A stretch of 61,464 nucleotides of DNA, taken from assembly GCA_937958045.1 (NCBI GenBank), contig CALFXL010000047.1, positions 1 to 61,464 of the forward strand. The letters run 5' to 3'. Source of the stretch: an uncultured Opitutaceae bacterium. GTDB lineage: Bacteria; Verrucomicrobiota; Verrucomicrobiia; Opitutales; Opitutaceae. Shown here one piece after another: positions 7,989 to 17,652 of this stretch. The notes under the pieces were generated by a model, which did no database searches, was not told where the DNA came from, and was given only the letters and a program-made list of their open reading frames with translations. Every line of letters starts with the position of its first letter. Within the stretch, counting starts at the first letter, position 1. The translations under genes and the position numbers were made by a program.

Positions 7989-10604
7989 CTATCTGCCGAT
8001 TTCGTGGAGGGATTCGAAGTGGAGAACGGCGCGGGCTTCGCGGCGGGAGGCGGCGAGGTCGATCGTGAAGCGCACTTCCCAGTCGTTGTTTTCGTCGGGA
8101 TCGATGAGGACTTGCGCGACAGGCCAGACCGAACGGGCGTTGGGTGGGGTGGAGTCGGTGATATCGAAATGGGTGTGTTTCGCGGAGCGGCCTTCGGGGT
8201 CGAGGCGGAAGCGAGCGCGAGCGTCGAAGTAGGTTTTGAAGGCATCTTCCAATTTGCGAGCTTCGACTTTGCGCGCGGGGTCTTCGGGATCGTCGCTGAG
8301 GCCGGGCGTCGCGAGACGATCGAGCGCGGCGTCCCAGGAGCGCGAAGCGATGTCTTGCAGGAAACCGTGGATCGCGGTGCGGACCAGTCGTTGAAAACTG
8401 GATACATCGCGCGTGACGTCGAAGTTGGATGGACGCGCGGGTTTGTCGGCGGAGAGTTCTTCGACGACGTAGTTGGGATCGCGCATGCGCTCCCATTCCT
8501 CGAGCAGGCTGGAATCGATGCCGCGGATGAGCTCGCGGAAATAGAGTTCCATTTCGACGACCTCTTCGGTCTTGGCATCGTCGGGAACGGTTTGCGCCAG
8601 TACTTTCCAGACTTGGGAAAGATGACGGAGGAGAAGTCCCTCGGAGCGCTGCAATCCGTATTCGCGAATGTAGTCGGCGAACGACAAGTAACGCTCGTAC
8701 ATCTCGCGCGCGATGGATTTGGGCCGTACGTTTTCCTGGCCGACCCACGGATGCGCGGCGGCGAAGGCGTTGAACGTGTCGTAGAGAAATTCGCGCAGCG
8801 GTTTGGGATGCTCGATCTGTTCGAGCTTTTCCATGCGCTCCTCGTAAGGAACGTCGGCGGCTTTCATCTTCTCGAGTTCCTCGGTCTTCAGTTTGTCGAC
8901 CTGACGACGAAGGATGATCTCGGGATTTTCGACGATGGATTCGCAGAGTGTGAGCACGTCGTACGGATAATCGGGCGAGTCGCGATCGAGCTTCGGTAGC
9001 GTGTCGATGAGGTAGAGCGAGAGCGCTTGATGGAGAGAAAAGTCTTCCTGCAGGCCGACGTTGACGCGGAGTTTGCGGCCGGACGGCGCGGGCGGAATCC
9101 AGTCGATGATCTTGCGATCGAGAAGCGCGCGAAAGAGCTGCCAGGCGCGACGGCGGAGCGCTTTTTTGCGATGCGGCGTTTCGTGACAATCGGCAATCAA
9201 TCGGCGCATGACGCGGCAGCCGTCTTCGTCGCGCGAGAGCACTTGCAGCAACATGCCGTGCGAAACCTCGAAGCGCGATTGGAGGTTTTCGGCGGGCGCG
9301 TTCATGAGCTTCTCGAACGTCTTTGCGTCCCAACCGACGGCCCCCTCGGGCGCTTTTTGTTTCACGATCTTCCTGGCCTTCTTCGGATCGCCCGCGGCTT
9401 TTTCTTCCGCGCGTTTGTTGGCGATGACGTGTTCCGGCGCCTGCACGATCACGTGGCCGACATCGTCGTAGCCCTTGCGACCGGCGCGTCCGGCGATCTG
9501 GCGAAAATCGCGCACGGAAAGAATGCCGGCTTTTTGTCCGTCGTATTTGAAAAGCTGCGTGAAGAGGACGGTGCGAATGGGCACGTTGATGCCGACGCCG
9601 AGCGTGTCGGTGCCGCAGATGAGTTTGAGCAGTCCTTTTTGCGCGAGCTGTTCGACGAGGATGCGGTAGCGCGGAAGCAGTCCCGCGTGATGCACGCCGA
9701 TGCCGTGGCGCAACCAACGCTTCATCTCGCGACCGTACGGACTGTTGAAACGAACGGATTCGAGCGCGGTGGCGATGGCGGCTTTTTCTTCGCGTGAACA
9801 GATGTTGAGGCTCATCAGCGATTGCGCGGCCTCGGACGCATCGCGTTGCGTGAAGTACACGAGATAAACGGGCGCTTTTTTCGACGTGAGCAAATCGGCC
9901 ACGCGCTCGGCGAGCGGTGTTTCGCTGTATTCGAAATGGAGAGGCACCGGGCGACGATCGCTGCGCACGGTGACGGCGCGGGTCTTGGTGACGCGCGTGA
10001 GTTCGCGCTCGATAAAATCGGTCGGGCCGAGCGTGGCCGACATGAGCAAGAAACGCGTGCGCGGCATGAGCAGCAACGGGACCTGCCACGCGGTGCCGCG
10101 CGATGGATCGGAGTAATAATGAAACTCGTCCATGATGACGGCGCCGATCGAGTCCGCGCGTTCGCCGCCGGCGAGGGCGATGTTGGCGAGAATCTCCGCG
10201 GTGCAGCAGAGCACGGCGGCATCGGGATTCACGGACGCATCGCCGGTCATCATGCCGACGTTGTCGGGACCGAAGTCGCGACAGAGCGCGAGGAATTTTT
10301 CGTTCACGAGCGCCTTGATCGGGCAGGTGTAAACGGAGCGGCGACCTGCGCAGAGGGCCTTGTAGTGAAACGCCGCGGCGACGAGCGATTTGCCGGATCC
10401 GGTGGGCGTGTTGAGGATGACGTTGGCGTCGCCGTAGAGTTCGAGGATCGCTTCTTCCTGTTCGGGATAGAGCTCCATCTTGCGCTCGGCCATGACCGCG
10501 ATGAAACGCTCGAGCGCGGCGTCGGCATCGGGGAAGCCGGGCGGAGGCGCGAGTGGAGCGGCGGGAAGAGAAGGCGCGGAAGAAGGCGAAACGGCGTCGG
10601 ACAT
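7989..10604 (-). CDS. DEAD/DEAH-box helicase, Ski2-like with DUF3516 C-terminal region
   Basis: 871 residues from ATG 10604. Helicase motifs are complete: Walker A TPTGSGKS (66-73), DEFH (159-162), SAT (189-191), GIGVHHAG (301-308) and QIAGRAGRKG (369-378). This order and the HHAG motif are typical of Ski2/Mtr4-like RNA helicases. The remaining roughly 470 residues match the DUF3516 extension found on bacterial members, with motifs such as RFEVSHGMLLQVL and SIAREMYERYLSFADYIREYGLQRSEG. A cytoplasmic RNA-processing or translation-associated role is likely but unproven. The N-terminal 25 residues are Pro/Ala/Ser-rich and probably disordered. The DUF2959 gene upstream ends in a terminator, so this gene should have its own promoter in 10605-10730. 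Confidence 0.92.
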   Translation of the reverse strand: MSDAVSPSSAPSLPAAPLAPPPGFPDADAALERFIAVMAERKMELYPEQEEAILELYGDANVILNTPTGSGKSLVAAAFHYKALCAGRRSVYTCPIKALVNEKFLALCRDFGPDNVGMMTGDASVNPDAAVLCCTAEILANIALAGGERADSIGAVIMDEFHYYSDPSRGTAWQVPLLLMPRTRFLLMSATLGPTDFIERELTRVTKTRAVTVRSDRRPVPLHFEYSETPLAERVADLLTSKKAPVYLVYFTQRDASEAAQSLMSLNICSREEKAAIATALESVRFNSPYGREMKRWLRHGIGVHHAGLLPRYRILVEQLAQKGLLKLICGTDTLGVGINVPIRTVLFTQLFKYDGQKAGILSVRDFRQIAGRAGRKGYDDVGHVIVQAPEHVIANKRAEEKAAGDPKKARKIVKQKAPEGAVGWDAKTFEKLMNAPAENLQSRFEVSHGMLLQVLSRDEDGCRVMRRLIADCHETPHRKKALRRRAWQLFRALLDRKIIDWIPPAPSGRKLRVNVGLQEDFSLHQALSLYLIDTLPKLDRDSPDYPYDVLTLCESIVENPEIILRRQVDKLKTEELEKMKAADVPYEERMEKLEQIEHPKPLREFLYDTFNAFAAAHPWVGQENVRPKSIAREMYERYLSFADYIREYGLQRSEGLLLRHLSQVWKVLAQTVPDDAKTEEVVEMELYFRELIRGIDSSLLEEWERMRDPNYVVEELSADKPARPSNFDVTRDVSSFQRLVRTAIHGFLQDIASRSWDAALDRLATPGLSDDPEDPARKVEARKLEDAFKTYFDARARFRLDPEGRSAKHTHFDITDSTPPNARSVWPVAQVLIDPDENNDWEVRFTIDLAASRREARAVLHFESLHEIGR

Positions 10605-10732
10605 GAGCGGGCGCACGAGTGGGACGCGTTAGCGAAGGAGTGACAAGCGCGGGAAGCGGGAGCGCGGCATAAGCTTCAATTTTTGAGACAGGATGAACGG
10701 GAGGAAAAGGATTCGGACGAGCGATGAATAAT

Positions 10733-10757
10733 AAAAAGCCCGCCGGAGCGGGCGGGC
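10733..10757 (-). terminator. Terminator of the DUF2959 lipoprotein gene
   Basis: GCCCGCC (10738-10744) pairs with GGCGGGC (10751-10757) around a six-base loop. On the minus strand it is followed by five T and an AT-rich stretch. It sits about 35 bases after the stop of the lipoprotein gene and upstream of the helicase gene. Confidence 0.88.
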
Positions 10758-10790
10758 TGGGAAAGCGAGCGTTTGTCACGGGCGATGGCG

Positions 10791-11438
10791 TCAAGGTGTC
10801 TCGGGCGAAGTGGCGGGTTGGAGCGCCACGCCGAAAGACGCAAAATCGGCGGCGAGTTTTTCGACGGCGGATTTGACCGGCTCGATGGTGTTGAGGGCGT
10901 CGTCGATGTATGGACGAATGCGTTCGGCGCCGGCGGGTGTGAGGTCGGCGCCGAGGGCGGTGCGGATGTCTTTGAGATCGGTGAGAAAAGGCACGAAGGC
11001 GGCGCGAGTTTCCTCGTAACGCGTACGGATGTTGGCGAAGCCGGCGTTAATCTCGTCGAGCCTCGCCTGACTCGCCTGACGCAGGCCGGTGTTTTGGATT
11101 TTTTCGAGATCGCGTGTCCATTGCTTCACGTAGCTCGCCTGGTTGGCGGTCATTTTGGTGGCGCTGGCGGCGACGGCCGCGGCGCTTTTCTCCAACGCGT
11201 CGACCTGTTCGACGAAGATGTTGTAATAACGCGCGAGATCACCGTCGCGTTTGAGAAGCTGGAGCGAGGCGCCGACCCGGCTGAGTTGCGCGCGGGTGGT
11301 GGCGATGAGGTCGGCGCTGGATTGAAGACTTTGTGAAGCGCTGCCGGCGCGATCGTAGGTGTTGGACGAACAAGCGGTGAACGCGAACAAGCCCAGCACG
11401 GTGGCTGCGACAACAAAGGACACGGAGGATTTTTTCAT
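10791..11438 (-). CDS. DUF2959 family lipoprotein
   Basis: 215 residues from ATG 11438. A short signal sequence ends in lipobox FTAC with Cys23, so the product is predicted to be a membrane-anchored lipoprotein. The mature protein is almost entirely alpha-helical with long heptad-like stretches (ALEKSAAAVAASATKM, WTRDLEKIQNTGLRQASQAR) and matches the DUF2959 family, whose function is unknown. Bases immediately before the ATG on the coding strand are TTCCTCCT, pyrimidine-rich, so there is no usual Shine-Dalgarno sequence. The gene is flanked by terminators on both sides (10733-10757 and 11552-11578), so it is a single-gene unit with its promoter in 11439-11550. Confidence 0.87.
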   Translation of the reverse strand: MKKSSVSFVVAATVLGLFAFTACSSNTYDRAGSASQSLQSSADLIATTRAQLSRVGASLQLLKRDGDLARYYNIFVEQVDALEKSAAAVAASATKMTANQASYVKQWTRDLEKIQNTGLRQASQARLDEINAGFANIRTRYEETRAAFVPFLTDLKDIRTALGADLTPAGAERIRPYIDDALNTIEPVKSAVEKLAADFASFGVALQPATSPETP

Positions 11439-11551
11439 AGGAGGAATGAGGTGAACCAAGTGAGCGTCCGGAAACAGCTGGTGGCGGAATGAAGCTCTGC
11501 GCAGGCGAAGTCGCAAATGGGCGAAGCGTTTTGAGTTGTGCAGGTTGAAAC

Positions 11552-11578
11552 AAAAAGGCCCGCCGGTGGGGGCGGGCC
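11552..11578 (-). terminator. Terminator of the giant pectate lyase gene
   Basis: GGCCCGCC (11557-11564) pairs perfectly with GGCGGGCC (11571-11578) around a six-base loop. On the minus strand it is followed by TTTTTG. It lies 23 bases beyond the stop codon of the 2016-residue secreted protein. Confidence 0.9.
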
Positions 11579-11601
11579 TGGGGGAGAAACGTGACGAATG
11601 C

Positions 11602-14600
11602 TTACGCGGCGCGACACATGCGTCGGAGCAGGGCAAGCATCGCGAGCGCGGCGAAGAAACCGAGCGAGGGCGAACCACCGCCACCACCACCGCCGCCCGA
11701 GGGAGGCGGATTGGGATTGCTGGGCGCGGGTGCGTTCACGGTCACGGTGAACGGAGACGAGACGATCGTGGTGCCGTTTATCGTGGTGATCGCGGCAGTA
11801 TAGATGCCGCTGTGCGACGTCTGCGCGTTGGTGACGGTGTACGCGGCGGAGGTGGCGCCGTTGATCGGAGCGTTGTTGAGGCGCCACTGATACGTAAGCG
11901 TGCCGCTGAGTGTGCTAACGGCGTTGAGCGTGAATGACGCGCCGTTGGCGACGGGAGCCGACGGACCGTTGATGGAGGCGGTCGTGGTCGGCGCGGTCAC
12001 AACGGACGCGGCGCCGGCGGTGTTGCCGGCTTGCGCGGAAACCTCGGCGGCCAACGTATCGTTTTTCAACGTGACGTAGGAATACGGCGGCACGAAGACC
12101 GCGTCGGCGTCGGTGGGCGACGTCGAGGTCGAGGTGTAGAGATTCTCGATCACGCGCACGAGACCGCCGCCGGATTTCGCGATGGGCGCGACGATGCCGG
12201 AGAAGGCGTTGCGCTCGCTGAGGAGCTGCGAGTTGGCGAGCGCGGCGACGCCGGCGGTGTTGGGCGTGGCGGCGGCTTTGAGGTAATTTCCGAACTGGTG
12301 CACTTGGCCGTAGGTGATCGACGGCATGCGTTGATCGATGAAGTCGGACCACCAGTTGTACGCGAACGACACGCGGATCGCCTTGGTCTCACCCGAGGTG
12401 TTGCCGACGAGCACACCATTGCGCGACGTGAGCGACGCGGAGCTGAAGTAGAACTCGCACCACGCGAAGGTGACGTTGTCGGAACCGGCGACGATCTTGG
12501 CGAGGTGATCGCCGCCATCGAAGAACGTGCTGTTTTGCACGTGCACGAGCGAGGCGCCCGAGAGCGTGAGCGGCGTGCCGGTCGGATGCGTGAAGTTGAG
12601 ACCGCGGAAGATCACGTTGGTGACGCTCGCGCCGAGCGTGACGGGACCGGAGAGCGTGGCGTCGGCGTTGAGACCCTGGATGGTTTTGTTCGACTTCACG
12701 CTGACGCCGGCGGGCGAAAGCGTATTCAAATTCAGGATACCCGCGACGACGATGACGGCGGCCGAAGCGGACTCGGCATGTGTCTTGAAGTCGGCCGCGG
12801 TCGCGACGAGGACAGGCGTGGCATTTCCGCCGCCGGTTGCGCTGGCGGCGAAACCGCTGGCGACCGGCGCGGCGAACGCCGGCGGCTTAAGCGTGAGCGC
12901 GACGGCGTTGCTGGTGACCGAACCGGCCGGGCTGGTGACGACTACGCGATATTCGCCGAGATCGGAAATCTGCGTCGTCGCGATATTGTACGATGCCTCG
13001 TTGGCGCCGGCGATGTCCGCGCCGTTCTTTTGCCATTGATACGTGAGCGTGCCGCTGCCGGAGGCGACGACGGAGAAGGTCGCCGAGCCGCCGAGGGCGA
13101 CGGATTGCGCGGACGGCTGCGTGGTGATCGCGGGCGGGGCGACGTTGACCGTGAGGAGTGCGGCCTCGCTCGTGATAGTGCCGCCATCGCCTGTGACATC
13201 GACCGTGTAGGCGGATTCGTCGCCCGGGCCGACGTTGTTCAATGTGAGCGAAGCGGACGTCTCGCCGGTGATGGCGATGCCGTTCTTTTTCCACTGATAA
13301 GTGAGATTCGAACCCGTGGCGACGACGGTGAATGTGACCGAGCCACCGGCGTCGACCGATTGCGAGGCGGGCTGTGTGGCGATGGTCGGCGGGGCGGCGT
13401 TGGGGAGCACGCGGATGTTGATGGTGCCGCTCATCGAGCTGGCCTCGGCGTCGGTCACGCCGAAGTCGAACGAAGCGAGTCCGCTGAAGTCTGCGGTGGG
13501 CGTGAAGGTCGCGGTCTTGCCATCGGCTGCGATCGAAACGGTGCCGTTTTGCGCGGCGGAGACGGTGTGCACCGGGCTTGCGGTGTAGCCGCGCGTGAGC
13601 TGGCTGAGGTCGATGGAGACGGAGCCGTTTTTGTGAACCTCGACATTGGGCACGGCCAGCCAGTTGAGGAAGTCTTCGAGATTGGTGTAGCCGTCGTTGT
13701 CGGGATCTGCGTTGGCCTCGGAGAAGTCGCCGGGCGCGGAGTTTTTGTTCAAGCCCTTCAACTCTTCCCACCAATCGGGCATGCCGTCGTTGTCGGAATC
13801 GTAATCGGCGGGGCGAGTGACGGTGGGATAATCCTCCCAACCGCCGACGTCGTCTTGGGAATCGGGGAAGCCGGGTTTGTTGGTGTAGCTGCCGCGATAG
13901 GTGAAGGTGCCGTTGAGCGTTTCCGTGATGATACGGGTGTCTTGGGTGTCGATGGGACGATTGGCGCCGACGTCGGAGAGCACACGTTTGTAGGCCTCGT
14001 ACGCGGACTGCGTGGTGACGAAGGAATCGAAGAACGGAGCGTCCACGAACGTTTCGTAGGTGGGCGTGGGCACGCCGTTGGAAACGATGCTGCGGCGGCC
14101 GTTGGTTTGCGTGGATTCGTCGAAGCGACCCGGCATGACATTGCCTGTGAAGTACGCGCGTTGCGAACCGCCGAAGTTGTCCTCGTGGTTCATCGTGAGC
14201 GCGTAGAAGTGCGTCGAGCCGGCTCCGGGCTTGTAGTAATTGTTGATGAAATTGACCTCCATCGCGCCGCCATCGGTGGTGCGGCTGCCCCAGTTGTAGA
14301 CGACGTTGTTGCGGATATCGAGGCGACCGGCGAACTCGTTGTAGAGATCGAGACCGCCGGCGAGCGACCAGTTGCGGCCGTAATTATGCGCGAGGAGATT
14401 GTGGTGGAAACTGCCCTTGTTGCCACCGATGGAGGCGGCGTAACCGTGCTCGGTGCCGGCGGGATAATTTTGGTGACCGGCGGCGTTGAGCGCCTCGGCG
14501 ATGATCGTGCGCTGGAGGGTGATGTTCTTGGCGTTGCGCGAGCTGAAAGCCTCGTCGATCGACCAGCTGATGGAGCAGTGGTCGAAGATCGCATGGTCGG

Positions 14601-17600
14601 CGCCGGCCATGCCCATGCCGTCGATCGTGACGCCGGAAATGTTGCCGGGACGCGAACGAACGAAACGCACGATGACATCGTTTGAACCGCTGAGGCCCAT
14701 GGTCCATTTGCGGGTGGTGATGCCTTTGCCCGGCGCGGTCTGACCGGCGACGGTGACGTAGGAGCGCGGGGTGTTTATGGTCAGACGCGACTCGAGTGTG
14801 ATCATGCCGCCGACGTCGAAGATGATCGTGCGCGGACCGGTGACCTGCTCGATGGCGTAGCGGAGCGTGCCGGGGATGGGCGTTTCGTTGGCGCCGTAGT
14901 CGGCGAGCGAAGTGACCTTGACGACGACACCACCGCGACCACCGCGGGCGAAACGGCCGTAGCCCTCCGCGCCGGGGAAGGCGAGCTGGCGCGGGATCAG
15001 GCTCCAGACGTCGCCTTTGGTGACGGTGTCGGTTGTATCCACTTCGTCGATACGCCAGTAGTAGCGCAGCTGGCGGTCGCCGATGGCGGCGGCGTAGGAA
15101 GTCGCGGTTTGGTTGCCCTTGAATTCGGGCGAGCTGCGCGTGGCCTGGGCGACGGCGTTCGGATCGGTGCCGAAATAAACATCGTGCGAAACCGCGGAGC
15201 CATCGATGGAGGGACTCCAACTCAGGGTGACGCTGCCCGAGTCGGCGTCGGCGTGTTCGTCGCCATCGAACGGCGACGGCGTGTGCGCGCGGCGTTTCGG
15301 ATCGGAGAGATTCAGATCGAAGCCGTTGATGACGACATTGCGAATCGTGGCCGGTGCGGGCGCGGACGGATCCGCGGTGAAGAGAATCGTCACGACATCG
15401 GAGGGACCGTCGACGGTGAATTGAACAAAGGCGGTGGCAACTGCAGCGCGGGAGACGGCGCGGATGGTCGGTTGAACACTGGCGACCACGGGCGTGCCGT
15501 TGACCGAAACGCTCATGGGGCCGATGGCGCCCGCGGTGAGATTGTCCCACGCATTGTGATAAGTCGCGAGTGTGTGCGTGCCGGCGGAGAGGCCGGTGAG
15601 CGTCATTTGGATTTGTCCACCCGTCGCGAGGTTGGCGGGCGCGACGGTGACACCATCGCCGATGAGCTGGCGATCTGTCTCCGCATGGGCGCGATACCAA
15701 TTGGTTTGGAGGCCGGTGCCGCCGTTGGTTTGGGAGAGCGCGGTTTGCGAGAACGAAACCGTGACGGTGCCACCGGTGGAGGTGATGAACGTCTTCGTCA
15801 TGGCGTTGAGCCCGCTGGGATCGGTGTCGTTGGTGAGCGAGGGGTTCCAGCGCTGATAGCCGGGCTCGGTCGCGAAGGTGCTGTTGTTGGAGTTGCGATT
15901 GATATCGACCTTGAGCGTACCGGTGGGCGGGACGGTGTTGACGGTGAGCGTGGCGGCGCTGCTGGTGACGGAATCGACGGCGTTGGTGACGCGGACGCTG
16001 TAGTTGCCGGCGTCGCTCTCCGCGACCGAGGCGATGGAGTAGCTGGATGCGGTGGCGCCGGAGATTTCGGTGCCGTTTTTAAGCCATTGATACGTGAAGG
16101 GCGCGGTGCCGGTGACGGTGACGCTGAACGTGGCGCCCGCGCCGACGGAGATGCTCAGCGACGACGGCGGAGTGACGATGCTGGGAGCGACGGGTGCGTT
16201 GACGATGAGCGATGCGGGTGAACTCGTGGCAGAGCCGTGCGGGTTGGTGACGACGGCACGGTAGTTGCCGGCGTCGGCTGGCGACGTGCTTGCGAGGGCG
16301 TAAGTGGCGGACGTGGCACCGAGGATGGGCGTGAACGTGCCCTCGATTTCTTTTTCCCACTGATAAATGATCGGCGCGTCGCCGGTGGCTGCGACGGTAA
16401 AAGACGCAGGTTCGCCCGCGGTGACGGTGACATCGACGGGCTGCGTCGTGATTGTGACGGTGCTGACCGGCGCATTCACCGTGACGGTCGCGGCGTTGCT
16501 GGTGACTGAACCGGTGGCGTTGGATACGACGACGGTGTAGCTGCCGGAATCGGCGGCGGACGAAGGATCGATGACGAACGTTGACGCGGTGGCGCCCGTG
16601 ATGTCGTTGCCGTCTTTTTTCCATTGGTAGCTGGTGGCCCCCGTGGCGGTGACAGAGAGAGAAACCGGAGCAGGCGCGGTAACGGTGACGTCGGCCGGTT
16701 GTGTGGTGATTATGGGCGCGGCGGGGGTGGGCGGCACGTAGCTCGCGCTGTTGGTCACGACTTTGATCGAATGCACTTCAATCGCGGTGGCGCCGGTGGC
16801 GGTGGCCGTCGAACGCCAGCCGATGGCGAGCGCGTCGAAGGCCGTGGTGATAAAAGTGCCCCCGGAAGCCGTTCCCGATTGCGTGTAGAGGCTGGTGCCG
16901 GAGGTGTTAGTGCCGGCGTAGAGCGCGGTGTCGATTTGATAAGTGCTCGCGGCGGTGAGCGCGATTTTGAGCGAGTAAGTGTATTGGCTGCCGGCGACCA
17001 AGGTCAGGGAGGACGACGCATTTGAGCCCACGTTGGTTCCACCTGGATTTTGATAACTCTGGCTGCTGCTACCTTCCGTCAGGAGCGCTTGGTTTGTGTT
17101 GTTGGAACCGGTTTGAGCGGGGCGTGTGACGAGTTTGTTGTTACCGCCGGCGTAGAAAATGCGGTTGACGTAACCCTTCCAGTCTTTGGCGCCACCCGAG
17201 GCATGCGTGGTCGAGCCACTGACGGCGGTTTCCGGGAGACCACCGGCGACCGGTTGCACGCCGTTCGCGTCGTAGAGACCGATGCCGAGGTGACTGGCGT
17301 TGGTCAGGAGGCCGCTGGTATTGGTGAAGGTCAACGTGAGCTCGATGTATTCGCCGACGTTAAGCAGCTGCACGGGCGTCGCCGAAAACAACGCGTGCGC
17401 CTCGATGTGTCCCGAGCTGGTGGCGGCGATGCCGAATTTCAGGCTGCCCGCACTGATCGAGGGCTCGGGATTCCACGCTTTGGACGAAACCAACTGATAC
17501 GCGGTGCTGGTGGACGTCGGCGCAGCGGGGCTGGTCGAATTCAACGTGCTGGATGCGAACGTGTCTTCGAACACGGTGGTTTGTGCGGCAAGAGACGCAA

Positions 17601-17652
17601 AACCGATCGCGGCGGCGAGGCCGGCGGTGAGCAGATGCTTCAAGGAAGGCAT
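11602..17652 (-). CDS. Giant secreted protein with two pectate-lyase-like domains and Ig-like repeats (2016 aa)
   Basis: ATG 17652 begins a signal peptide ending near LAAQ. Order of regions: a beta-sandwich-like N-terminal region (to about 310); three Ig-like domains with the repeated SYQWKKDG...DSGSYTVVV pattern (about 312-575); a further beta domain starting LKVDINRNSN; an Fn3-like domain (about 785-880); and a first PL1-type beta-helix (about 885-1180) with FPGAEGYGRFARGG, DHCSISWSIDE and HHNLLAHN followed by GRNWSL. Next come a DSDNDGMPDWWEE calcium-type repeat (about 1285), a cadherin-like region, two more Ig-like domains, a second shorter beta-helix (about 1597-1870; QRMPSITYGQVHQFGNY), a last Ig-like domain and a C-terminal tail. 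That tail is Gly8, SPS, a hydrophobic helix and RRMCRAA. The protein likely cleaves polygalacturonate outside the cell. Catalytic competence of either beta-helix is unproven: the usual RNPR becomes RNWS in the first and the second Arg of RxPxxR is Thr in the second. Confidence 0.88.
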   Translation of the reverse strand: MPSLKHLLTAGLAAAIGFASLAAQTTVFEDTFASSTLNSTSPAAPTSTSTAYQLVSSKAWNPEPSISAGSLKFGIAATSSGHIEAHALFSATPVQLLNVGEYIELTLTFTNTSGLLTNASHLGIGLYDANGVQPVAGGLPETAVSGSTTHASGGAKDWKGYVNRIFYAGGNNKLVTRPAQTGSNNTNQALLTEGSSSQSYQNPGGTNVGSNASSSLTLVAGSQYTYSLKIALTAASTYQIDTALYAGTNTSGTSLYTQSGTASGGTFITTAFDALAIGWRSTATATGATAIEVHSIKVVTNSASYVPPTPAAPIITTQPADVTVTAPAPVSLSVTATGATSYQWKKDGNDITGATASTFVIDPSSAADSGSYTVVVSNATGSVTSNAATVTVNAPVSTVTITTQPVDVTVTAGEPASFTVAATGDAPIIYQWEKEIEGTFTPILGATSATYALASTSPADAGNYRAVVTNPHGSATSSPASLIVNAPVAPSIVTPPSSLSISVGAGATFSVTVTGTAPFTYQWLKNGTEISGATASSYSIASVAESDAGNYSVRVTNAVDSVTSSAATLTVNTVPPTGTLKVDINRNSNNSTFATEPGYQRWNPSLTNDTDPSGLNAMTKTFITSTGGTVTVSFSQTALSQTNGGTGLQTNWYRAHAETDRQLIGDGVTVAPANLATGGQIQMTLTGLSAGTHTLATYHNAWDNLTAGAIGPMSVSVNGTPVVASVQPTIRAVSRAAVATAFVQFTVDGPSDVVTILFTADPSAPAPATIRNVVINGFDLNLSDPKRRAHTPSPFDGDEHADADSGSVTLSWSPSIDGSAVSHDVYFGTDPNAVAQATRSSPEFKGNQTATSYAAAIGDRQLRYYWRIDEVDTTDTVTKGDVWSLIPRQLAFPGAEGYGRFARGGRGGVVVKVTSLADYGANETPIPGTLRYAIEQVTGPRTIIFDVGGMITLESRLTINTPRSYVTVAGQTAPGKGITTRKWTMGLSGSNDVIVRFVRSRPGNISGVTIDGMGMAGADHAIFDHCSISWSIDEAFSSRNAKNITLQRTIIAEALNAAGHQNYPAGTEHGYAASIGGNKGSFHHNLLAHNYGRNWSLAGGLDLYNEFAGRLDIRNNVVYNWGSRTTDGGAMEVNFINNYYKPGAGSTHFYALTMNHEDNFGGSQRAYFTGNVMPGRFDESTQTNGRRSIVSNGVPTPTYETFVDAPFFDSFVTTQSAYEAYKRVLSDVGANRPIDTQDTRIITETLNGTFTYRGSYTNKPGFPDSQDDVGGWEDYPTVTRPADYDSDNDGMPDWWEELKGLNKNSAPGDFSEANADPDNDGYTNLEDFLNWLAVPNVEVHKNGSVSIDLSQLTRGYTASPVHTVSAAQNGTVSIAADGKTATFTPTADFSGLASFDFGVTDAEASSMSGTINIRVLPNAAPPTIATQPASQSVDAGGSVTFTVVATGSNLTYQWKKNGIAITGETSASLTLNNVGPGDESAYTVDVTGDGGTITSEAALLTVNVAPPAITTQPSAQSVALGGSATFSVVASGSGTLTYQWQKNGADIAGANEASYNIATTQISDLGEYRVVVTSPAGSVTSNAVALTLKPPAFAAPVASGFAASATGGGNATPVLVATAADFKTHAESASAAVIVVAGILNLNTLSPAGVSVKSNKTIQGLNADATLSGPVTLGASVTNVIFRGLNFTHPTGTPLTLSGASLVHVQNSTFFDGGDHLAKIVAGSDNVTFAWCEFYFSSASLTSRNGVLVGNTSGETKAIRVSFAYNWWSDFIDQRMPSITYGQVHQFGNYLKAAATPNTAGVAALANSQLLSERNAFSGIVAPIAKSGGGLVRVIENLYTSTSTSPTDADAVFVPPYSYVTLKNDTLAAEVSAQAGNTAGAASVVTAPTTTASINGPSAPVANGASFTLNAVSTLSGTLTYQWRLNNAPINGATSAAYTVTNAQTSHSGIYTAAITTINGTTIVSSPFTVTVNAPAPSNPNPPPSGGGGGGGGSPSLGFFAALAMLALLRRMCRAA

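Noticed and set aside
7588..10794. A very long open minus-strand frame over the helicase gene, and similar long open frames at 6030-8999, 12031-14685 and 53366-55303
   Set aside because: They are antisense or shifted frames over strong genes. Their translations are Arg/His/Ala-rich with no family motifs, as expected for shadow frames in GC-rich DNA.
11602..11700. The tail of the giant lyase as a PEP-CTERM signal for the exosortase
   Set aside because: The tail lacks the Pro-Glu-Pro motif; the Gly-rich start fits a different sorting class.
13010..16640. Regularly spaced near-repeats across the giant gene, considered as a possible repeat array
   Set aside because: They are the coding repeats of the Ig-like domains (YQWKKNG-type cores) in one continuous frame, not CRISPR or mobile repeats.
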